A stretch of DNA of 5,724 nt from Robiginitomaculum sp. (lineage in GTDB: Bacteria; Pseudomonadota; Alphaproteobacteria; Caulobacterales; Maricaulaceae), in NCBI GenBank assembly GCA_002733485.1, contig NVVU01000037.1:19172-24895 (forward strand). The letters run 5' to 3'. Positions 1 to 5,028 of this stretch are shown piece after piece. Below the pieces are notes generated by a model. The model was not told the origin of the DNA and did no database searches. It was given only the letters and a program-made list of their open reading frames with translations. Position 1 is the first letter of the stretch. Each line of letters opens with the position of its first letter. A program made the position numbers and the translations under genes.

Positions 1-401
1 GCCTCACCCAGATATGCCCCCCAGGGAAAGGCCGCAATGGCGACATTAATCGGCGTATCCGGCCCCGGAGAAACCCCGATATCGCCATAACCATGATAGG
101 CAATGGGGCGCAAATAGGCACTGGTCAGCCCGTTCACACGTACGATTTCCCGGCAGGCCTCGACCAGCTCTTCCTCTTCAAAAGGAATGTCCATGGCATA
201 GATACGCGCCGAGGCAAAAAGCCGGGCAACATGCTCGGTCAGGCGAAAGCCGCATGGGCCATCGGGGGTATCGTAAACCCGGATGCCCTCAAACATAGAG
301 GTACCATAATGCAGCCCATGGCTAAGAACATGAGTGGTGGCCTCGGCCCAGGGAATGATCTGGCCATCGCGCCAGATATATTGTGCTTCTGAAATACTCA
401 T
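1..401 (-). CDS. ilvE: Branched-chain amino acid aminotransferase (class IV), 5' part only
   Basis: This is the PLP-dependent transaminase that converts the 2-keto acids of valine, isoleucine and leucine to the amino acids using glutamate, in the cytoplasm. Only the first 133 codons plus two bases are present, against about 309 residues for E. coli IlvE, so the gene runs off the window. The visible part follows E. coli IlvE closely: YIWRDGQ at 8-14, the SHGLHYGTSMFEGIR block at 27-41 (with the conserved Tyr32 and Arg41), Arg60 in EHVARL (the PLP-phosphate arginine position), SAYLRPI at 94-100 with Arg98, and AAFPWGAYLG at 123-132. The catalytic PLP lysine would lie beyond the window. The ATG at 401 is supported by AAGGAG six bases upstream. 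The gene starts 20 nt after leuA and is the last gene visible in the operon. Function is assigned by recognised family similarity. D-amino-acid or 4-amino-4-deoxychorismate lyase paralogues are unlikely given this motif set. Confidence 0.95.
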   Translation of the reverse strand, partial: MSISEAQYIWRDGQIIPWAEATTHVLSHGLHYGTSMFEGIRVYDTPDGPCGFRLTEHVARLFASARIYAMDIPFEEEELVEACREIVRVNGLTSAYLRPIAYHGYGDIGVSPGPDTPINVAIAAFPWGAYLGE

Positions 402-407
402 AATAAT

Positions 408-413
408 CTCCTT
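408..413 (-). promoter_or_regulatory. Shine-Dalgarno of ilvE
   Basis: AAGGAG on the minus strand lies six bases before the ilvE ATG, in the 20-nt gap after the leuA stop. It fixes the ilvE start at 401. It also shows that ilvE has its own ribosome entry site rather than relying only on coupling to leuA. Confidence 0.8.
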
Positions 414-421
414 GGGGCCGA

Positions 422-2029
422 TCAGGCCGCATCCTTGGCATCATCGGTAGTGGCGCTTGCTTTTTCCTGCCCAAAGGCATCGCGGTTTTGCGCCGCAGCG
501 GCACGATTGATCGCGTCCACATAGGCCTCTACGCCAGCGGGGATCACATCACGGGTGCGCGAACGCCCGGCAAAGCGGGTACCATTAATGCGCAAGACAA
601 TATCGGCAATACAATCGGTTCGGCCCTTGGCCCCCACGTGATTAATCTCCAGCTCTTCCACCGTGGCGCTCATGCCGGTGATGTGCTGCACCGCATTAAA
701 GGCTGCATGAATGGGTCCCTCGCCGGTGGCAATATCGGTGACCAGGCCGCGATCCGGGTGTTCCAGCTCGACCCGGGCAAAAGGTTCGGCCTGCGCACCA
801 TAGGCGGCGCGCATTTCCACGCGTGTTAACCGCCAGACCGCGCTGGCCGATCCGGTCACGCCGGAAATCAGCTCGATCAGTTGCGCATCCGCAATTTCGC
901 CAAACTGGTCCGCCATGGCCTTGAACGCTACAAACACAGCAGCCAGGCGGTCATCATCAATTTTAAAGCCCAGCTCTTTGGCCCGCGCCGCCAATGCATG
1001 CTTGCCGCTGTGCTTGCCCAAAATCAACGCATTGCCCGGCAGGCCAATATGTTCGGGCGTCATAATTTCATAGGTGCGCCGATCATTCAGTACCCCGTGC
1101 TGGTGAATGCCGGCCTCGTGGGCAAAGGCATTACGGCCAACAATGGCCTTGTTACGCGGCACCGGATTGCCAGTCATTTTAGAGAGCATGCGGCTAGCCG
1201 CATAAATCTTGGTGGTGTCGATATCAAGATCGATATTGAAAATATCCTTGCGTGTGGCAAACACCATCATCACTTCTTCCAGCGCGCAATTACCGGCGCG
1301 TTCGCCAATGCCGTTTATGGCTCCCTCGACTTGCATCGCCCCGGCGCGCACTGCGGCCAGTGAATTGGCCACCGCCAGACCTAGATCATCATGGCAATGG
1401 GCGCTGAATATTGCATTTTCGGTGCCGCGAACCGTGGCGATCAGGTGTCTGAACAGGTCATAAATTTCATCGGGGGTGGTATAGCCGACCGTGTCGGGCA
1501 CATTCAGCACCCGCGCCCCAGCCTTGGCGGCACATTCCAGCGCCTCGACCAGAAATTCGCGCTCCGTGCGGATAGCATCTTCGGCGGAAAATTCCACCTC
1601 ATCGCACTGGCTGACGGCCAGCGAGACTGAGCGATGAATGGCGGCCAAAACCTCGTCTGTGCTCATGTTCAGCTTGGCGGAACGGTGAATGGGGCTGGTG
1701 CCCAAAAAGATATGGATGCGACTTTTTCCCGCCGGTTCCAATGCCTTGCCTGCGGCTTTAATATCGTTTTCCGTGGCCCGGGACAGACTGCAAATGGTTG
1801 GCCCTTCGATTTCGGCGGCAATACGGCGCACCGCATCGGCATCGCCAGGAGATGCGGCGGCAAAACCGGCCTCGATCACATCTACGCCCAGGTCACACAA
1901 GGCGCCCGCCATCATCAGCTTTTCTTCGGCAGACATGGAAAACCCGGGCGCCTGTTCGCCATCACGCAGGGTGGTATCAAAAAAGGCGATCTTTTTGCCC
2001 TTGTTTGCAGCTTTCTTATGCTTCGCCAT
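422..2029 (-). CDS. leuA: 2-isopropylmalate synthase
   Basis: The enzyme condenses 2-ketoisovalerate with acetyl-CoA to 2-isopropylmalate, the committed leucine step. The protein has 535 residues, full length for the family (E. coli 523). After a lysine-rich N-terminus (1-13) comes the DRE-TIM/HMGL-like barrel: FFDTTLRDGEQAPG at 16-29 with Arg22 and metal ligand Asp23, DVIEAGF at 50-56, PDTVGYT at 178-184, HCHDDLGLAVANSL at 211-224 (metal ligands His211 and His213), GIGERAGNCALEEV at 240-253 (Asn247 ligand) and HEAGIHQHG at 304-312. The C-terminal leucine-binding (LeuA dimer) domain covers roughly 390-510, so feedback inhibition by leucine is expected. In that domain the usual GPVDA segment reads GPIHA (His441). 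The last 25 residues are an Ala/Asp-rich tail. The start is chosen from a perfect AGGAGG five bases upstream. The first 14 nt overlap ilvM. Homocitrate or citramalate synthase is less likely given the full-length LeuA-type barrel and the operon context. Confidence 0.96.
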   Translation of the reverse strand: MAKHKKAANKGKKIAFFDTTLRDGEQAPGFSMSAEEKLMMAGALCDLGVDVIEAGFAAASPGDADAVRRIAAEIEGPTICSLSRATENDIKAAGKALEPAGKSRIHIFLGTSPIHRSAKLNMSTDEVLAAIHRSVSLAVSQCDEVEFSAEDAIRTEREFLVEALECAAKAGARVLNVPDTVGYTTPDEIYDLFRHLIATVRGTENAIFSAHCHDDLGLAVANSLAAVRAGAMQVEGAINGIGERAGNCALEEVMMVFATRKDIFNIDLDIDTTKIYAASRMLSKMTGNPVPRNKAIVGRNAFAHEAGIHQHGVLNDRRTYEIMTPEHIGLPGNALILGKHSGKHALAARAKELGFKIDDDRLAAVFVAFKAMADQFGEIADAQLIELISGVTGSASAVWRLTRVEMRAAYGAQAEPFARVELEHPDRGLVTDIATGEGPIHAAFNAVQHITGMSATVEELEINHVGAKGRTDCIADIVLRINGTRFAGRSRTRDVIPAGVEAYVDAINRAAAAQNRDAFGQEKASATTDDAKDAA

Positions 2030-2297
2030 TTTGGCCTCCTGCGCGTTTATCTTTATTGTCCATGCCGCCTAAAACCCGGCGCACGCCGACAAGTCTGTGA
2101 ATTTGTCGTCTAAGCACGCCAATATCACGCCCCACATCGCGGGCCATAACCCCCAGATCCAGGCTCATGCTGCCATCGCTGGAAGGCGGCAAATGTATGC
2201 TGCACACGTCATAGCCACGGCGTTCCACAAGGCCGATCAGGCGCAAAACGGCACCCTCGGCGGGTTCAAATTCGATGTGCAAGGTTTGCGTGTTCAT
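2016..2297 (-). CDS. ilvM: Acetolactate synthase small (regulatory) subunit, IlvM-type single ACT domain
   Basis: This is the small subunit that stabilises and activates the AHAS catalytic subunit encoded immediately upstream. It is 93 residues long, close to E. coli IlvM (87) and far shorter than IlvH/IlvN of about 160 residues with a second domain. One ACT domain occupies about 4-78. The stretch RRGYDVCSIHLPPSSDG at 26-42 aligns without gaps to the equivalent part of E. coli IlvM. The tail after 80 is short, charged and probably disordered. At positions where IlvH-type subunits carry the valine-site asparagines (Asn11 and Asn29 of E. coli IlvH) this protein has Pro12 and Asp30, while the glycine is kept (Gly15). 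This argues for an IlvM-like subunit with weak or no valine inhibition (inference). The ATG overlaps the ilvG stop as ATGA, and the gene ends 14 nt inside leuA. A GGAG eight bases upstream of the ATG supports the start. Confidence 0.9.
   Translation of the reverse strand: MNTQTLHIEFEPAEGAVLRLIGLVERRGYDVCSIHLPPSSDGSMSLDLGVMARDVGRDIGVLRRQIHRLVGVRRVLGGMDNKDKRAGGQNGEA
2035..2040 (-). promoter_or_regulatory. Shine-Dalgarno of leuA, inside ilvM
   Basis: A perfect AGGAGG sits five bases before the leuA ATG at 2029 and lies wholly within the last codons of ilvM. It decides the leuA start. Together with the 14-nt overlap it suggests ribosomes finishing ilvM can reinitiate on leuA. Confidence 0.85.
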
Positions 2298-4003
2298 GAT
2301 TTACGCTCCATCATTTCTGCATTGGATTTTCCAGGCGGCACCAGCGGCCAGACATTTTCGCGCGGATCTATACGCACATGGGCCAACACCGGTCCCCTGG
2401 TTTTCAACAAACGCTCTATAGCCGCGCTGGTCTGTTCGCGCCGCGATACGGTAAAGGCCTCCACCCCGAACGAGCGGGCCACATCAGCAAAGTCGGGGTT
2501 GTCATAAAGGTCAACTTCGCTGAAGTTTTCCTCATAGAACAGCTCCTGCCACTGGCGCACCAGCCCCAGGGTTGAGTTGTCAAAAAGTACGATTTTCAGG
2601 GCTACGCCATAGCGCCGAATGGTGGCCAGCTCCTGTATATTCATCATGATCGAGCCATCACCGGTAATCGTGACCACGCAATTTTCCGGATGTGCCAGTT
2701 TGGCTCCGATCCCGGCGGGAATGCCGTATCCCATGGCCCCCAGACCACCCGAGGTAAGATGCGCATCAGGGCGAGAGAAATGGCAATGCTGGGCCACCCA
2801 CATCTGGTGCTGGCCCACATCACAGGTGGCCACAAAACGATCCCCGGCCTTGCGGGACAGCTCTTCCAGAAACGCGGGGGCAAAAATACCGGCCCCCGGG
2901 GCATTGTAATTAAATTTATGGCGGGTGCGCGAATCCTGTGCCCGGGCCCGCCAGGGAGAAATATCCAATATGCCCACGGCCAGACTTTCCAGCGCTGCCT
3001 TCAAATCGCCCGGCACCCCGGCATCGGCATCGCGCAATTTGCCAATCTCTGCCGGATCGCAATCCAGATGGATCACCCGGGCATTAGGGGCGAAAGTGTC
3101 CAGTTTACCGGTGGCGCGATCATCAAAACGCGCGCCGCATACCAGCAATAAATCAGCTTCCTGGACCAGCGTATTGGCGGTCTTGGCACCGTGCATGCCC
3201 AGCATGCCGTAAAAATCTGCGCTGTCGGTGGGTAAAACACCCAGCCCGGTCAATGTAGACACCGCCGGAATGCCGGCCAGCATGTTGAAACGGCGCAAGG
3301 CATCAACCGCCCTGGCTTTGACCACACCGCCACCAATATAGAGCACCGGACGCTTGGCCCGTTTCAACAAGGCCTCGGCCCTGGCAATGTCCACCGGATC
3401 CGGTGGACGATGGGCGGTTTTTTTGATCGTGGCCGGGTTTGGTTTTTCCACGCGGGTTTGCGCCACATCCTTTGGCAGATCGATCAGCACAGGCCCCGGG
3501 CGACCAGAGGTAGCAATCTGAAAAGCCTCGGCAATAATTTTTGGAATATCTTCGGCGCAGCGCACCAGAAAGCTGTGTTTGACCACAGGCATGGCCATGC
3601 CGAAAATATCAATTTCCTGAAAGGCATCAGTACCCAGAACCGCAGTGCCCACCTGGCCGGTGATGGCAATCAGCGGTACCGAATCCATATAGGCATTGGC
3701 AATTCCAGTCAGCAGATTAGTTGCCCCCGGCCCCGAAGTGGCCAGGCAAACCCCGGCCTTGCCCGTGGCGCGCGCATAGGCATCGGCGGCAAAGGCGGCG
3801 GCCTGTTCGTGGCGAACCAGAATATGTTTAAGGCCAGAGCCGGGCAAGGCATCATAAAGCGGCATGATCGCCCCGCCCGGATAACCGAACACCATGTCCA
3901 CACCCTGATCCCGCAGTGCCGATACCACCAGTTCCGCCCCGGTGGGCGCCTTGGCACTTTTGGGGGACGTGTCGGGTTGCAGTGTACTTGGGATCGCGTT
4001 CAT
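2294..4003 (-). CDS. ilvG: Acetolactate synthase large (catalytic) subunit, AHAS II type
   Basis: This ThDP/FAD/Mg enzyme condenses two pyruvates to acetolactate, or pyruvate with 2-ketobutyrate to acetohydroxybutyrate. It has 569 residues; E. coli IlvG has 548, and the excess is mainly a ~20-residue Pro/Ser/Lys-rich N-terminal extension. The N-terminal PYR domain carries the FGYPGGAIMPLYDAL block (39-53), catalytic Glu66 in RHEQAA, and SGPGATNL at 90-97. The central FAD-binding domain (about 200-345) has GMLGMHGAK at 266-274 and GARFDDR at 290-296 (Arg292). The C-terminal PP domain has DVGQHQMWVAQH at 395-406, ThDP motif GDGSIMMN at 448-455 and RQWQELF at 483-489. Trp485 aligns with E. coli AHAS II Trp464, which favours 2-ketobutyrate. 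The C-terminus NVWPLVPPGKSNAEM matches IlvG rather than IlvI. No in-frame alternative start exists in the 32-nt gap after ilvC. The Shine-Dalgarno is weak. Pairing with ilvM, next downstream, is clear. Other ThDP enzymes (Gcl, Xsc, AlsS) fit less well. Confidence 0.96.
   Translation of the reverse strand: MNAIPSTLQPDTSPKSAKAPTGAELVVSALRDQGVDMVFGYPGGAIMPLYDALPGSGLKHILVRHEQAAAFAADAYARATGKAGVCLATSGPGATNLLTGIANAYMDSVPLIAITGQVGTAVLGTDAFQEIDIFGMAMPVVKHSFLVRCAEDIPKIIAEAFQIATSGRPGPVLIDLPKDVAQTRVEKPNPATIKKTAHRPPDPVDIARAEALLKRAKRPVLYIGGGVVKARAVDALRRFNMLAGIPAVSTLTGLGVLPTDSADFYGMLGMHGAKTANTLVQEADLLLVCGARFDDRATGKLDTFAPNARVIHLDCDPAEIGKLRDADAGVPGDLKAALESLAVGILDISPWRARAQDSRTRHKFNYNAPGAGIFAPAFLEELSRKAGDRFVATCDVGQHQMWVAQHCHFSRPDAHLTSGGLGAMGYGIPAGIGAKLAHPENCVVTITGDGSIMMNIQELATIRRYGVALKIVLFDNSTLGLVRQWQELFYEENFSEVDLYDNPDFADVARSFGVEAFTVSRREQTSAAIERLLKTRGPVLAHVRIDPRENVWPLVPPGKSNAEMMERKS
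2306..2310 (-). promoter_or_regulatory. Shine-Dalgarno of ilvM, inside ilvG
   Basis: TGGAG lies eight bases before the ilvM ATG, within the final codons of ilvG. Combined with the ATGA stop/start overlap it points to coupled translation, which would help match the amounts of the two AHAS subunits. Confidence 0.7.
3389..3408. repeat. 20-bp perfect palindrome within ilvG
   Basis: The sequence reads the same on both strands over 20 bases: arm GTCCACCG, centre GATC, arm CGGTGGAC. In the ilvG mRNA it could form an 8-bp GC-rich stem with a GAUC tetraloop. It encodes Pro-Pro-Asp-Pro-Val-Asp (residues 200-205) in the linker between the PYR and FAD domains, so the coding sequence explains it without needing a regulatory role. 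An A7 run (3424..3418 on the transcript) precedes it by nine bases. On the opposite strand the same run is T7 following the palindrome, too far away for a standard terminator. Confidence 0.75.
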
Positions 4004-4011
4004 GGGACTGT

Positions 4012-4016
4012 CTTTC
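4012..4016 (-). promoter_or_regulatory. Weak Shine-Dalgarno of ilvG
   Basis: GAAAG, eight bases before the ATG at 4003, is the only candidate ribosome site in the 32-nt ilvC-ilvG gap. It is clearly weaker than those of ilvC, ilvM, leuA and ilvE. No hairpin, promoter or other signal is evident in this gap. Confidence 0.4.
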
Positions 4017-4035
4017 GAGTTATCGGTTTGGTGGT

Positions 4036-5028
4036 TTAATTAGCGCCGGGTTTCAGCCAGGCCATATCGGCCCGCAGACGAGCGCCAACTTTTTCAATCG
4101 GGTGGTTCAGATCTTTCTCCATCAGAGCCTTATAACGGGGCTTGCCGGCCTGGTTTTCCAAAATCCATTCGCGTGCAAAATTGCCGTTCTGAATGTCGGC
4201 CAGCACTTCGCGCATGCGTTCGCGGGTTTCATCATTGATGATACGCGGGCCAGAGGTCAGATCGCCATAAATGGCCGTTTCCGAGATAAACTCATGCATT
4301 TTGGCCAGACCGCCTTCATAAAGAAGGTCCACGATCAGTTTCAGTTCGTGCATACATTCAAAATAGGCCACTTCGGGCTGATACCCGGCCTCGACCAGGG
4401 TTTCAAAACCGGCAATGACCAGTTCAGTTGTACCGCCGCACAGCACCGCCTGTTCGCCGAACAAATCGGTTTCGGTTTCTTCGGAAAAACTGGTTTCAAT
4501 GGCGCCACCCTCTACGCCGCCAATACCCTTGGCATAGGCACGGGCGCGATCCGCCGCCCGGCCAGAGACTTCCTGGTGCACCGCGAAGAGGCAAGGCACA
4601 CCGCGCCCACGCTCATATTCGCGCCGCACCAGGTCGCCAGGACCCTTGGGGGCTACAAGGATGACATCAACTTCTTTTGGCGGCACAACGCGGCCATAAT
4701 GGATGGTAAAGCCATGAGCAAACAGGACCGCGTCGCCGGCACTCAAATTGGGGGCTATGCTGTCCTTAAAAATTTCTTCATGAGTCAGATCCGGGGTCAG
4801 CATGGCAATCAGGCTGGCCTGTTTGGTGGCATCGGCCAGGCTGGCGGTCCGCAAACCATCTTCCTTGGCGCGCTTATGACCGGCACCGCCCTCGCGCACG
4901 CCGACAACGACATCAAAGCCGCTGTCGCGCAGGTTCAACGCATGGGCGCGGCCCTGGCTTCCATAGCCGATAATGGCGATTCTGGCTTCACGACTGGAAG
5001 GGACACTGGCCCCGTTTTGAGCACTCAT
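4036..5028 (-). CDS. ilvC: Ketol-acid reductoisomerase, class I (short)
   Basis: It catalyses the Mg-dependent alkyl migration and NAD(P)H reduction of acetolactate/acetohydroxybutyrate to the dihydroxy acids. At 330 residues it is class I length, with a single C-terminal knotted domain. The Rossmann fold has AIIGYGSQGRAHALNL at 18-33. Other landmarks are His105 in AHGF, Lys128 in APKGPG, metal ligands Asp188 and Glu192 in ETDLFGEQ, Glu224 and Glu228 in FECMHELKLIVDL, and Ser249 in the ISETA segment. All catalytic residues are present. Two features are odd. The N-terminus lacks the usual YYDKDADL...GK lead-in and starts with a 15-residue Ser/Ala-rich stretch. The cofactor loop reads REGGAGH (45-51) where typical NADPH enzymes have RKGSASW. 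The ATG at 5028 is fixed by GGAGA eight bases upstream and abuts the ilvD stop. The C-terminal half (SETAIYGD, DIQNG, HPIEKVG) resembles, from memory, Xanthomonas-type KARIs. Confidence 0.96.
   Translation of the reverse strand: MSAQNGASVPSSREARIAIIGYGSQGRAHALNLRDSGFDVVVGVREGGAGHKRAKEDGLRTASLADATKQASLIAMLTPDLTHEEIFKDSIAPNLSAGDAVLFAHGFTIHYGRVVPPKEVDVILVAPKGPGDLVRREYERGRGVPCLFAVHQEVSGRAADRARAYAKGIGGVEGGAIETSFSEETETDLFGEQAVLCGGTTELVIAGFETLVEAGYQPEVAYFECMHELKLIVDLLYEGGLAKMHEFISETAIYGDLTSGPRIINDETRERMREVLADIQNGNFAREWILENQAGKPRYKALMEKDLNHPIEKVGARLRADMAWLKPGAN

Noticed and set aside
411..440. Possible terminator hairpin around the leuA stop (GGCC...GGCC, loop TGATC)
   Set aside because: The stem is only four pairs, there is no following U-run, and ilvE begins 20 nt later with a good ribosome site.
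322..522. A 66-codon minus-strand open frame spanning the leuA-ilvE junction
   Set aside because: It is out of frame with both leuA and ilvE, which are clearly coding through this region; the translation is Arg/Pro-rich with no recognised similarity.
3389..3424. Intrinsic terminator on the plus strand (palindrome then T7)
   Set aside because: Nine bases separate the stem from the T-run, no plus-strand gene ends here, and the sequence is fully explained by ilvG codons; kept only as a speculative finding.
4004..4035. Internal promoter or attenuator between ilvC and ilvG
   Set aside because: No -35/-10 pair, no hairpin and no leader-peptide-like frame could be made out in the 32-nt gap.
3410..4039. 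A 209-codon plus-strand open frame opposite the 5' part of ilvG
   Set aside because: It is antisense to the conserved PYR domain of IlvG, has no recognisable domain and no convincing ribosome site; treated as a shadow.
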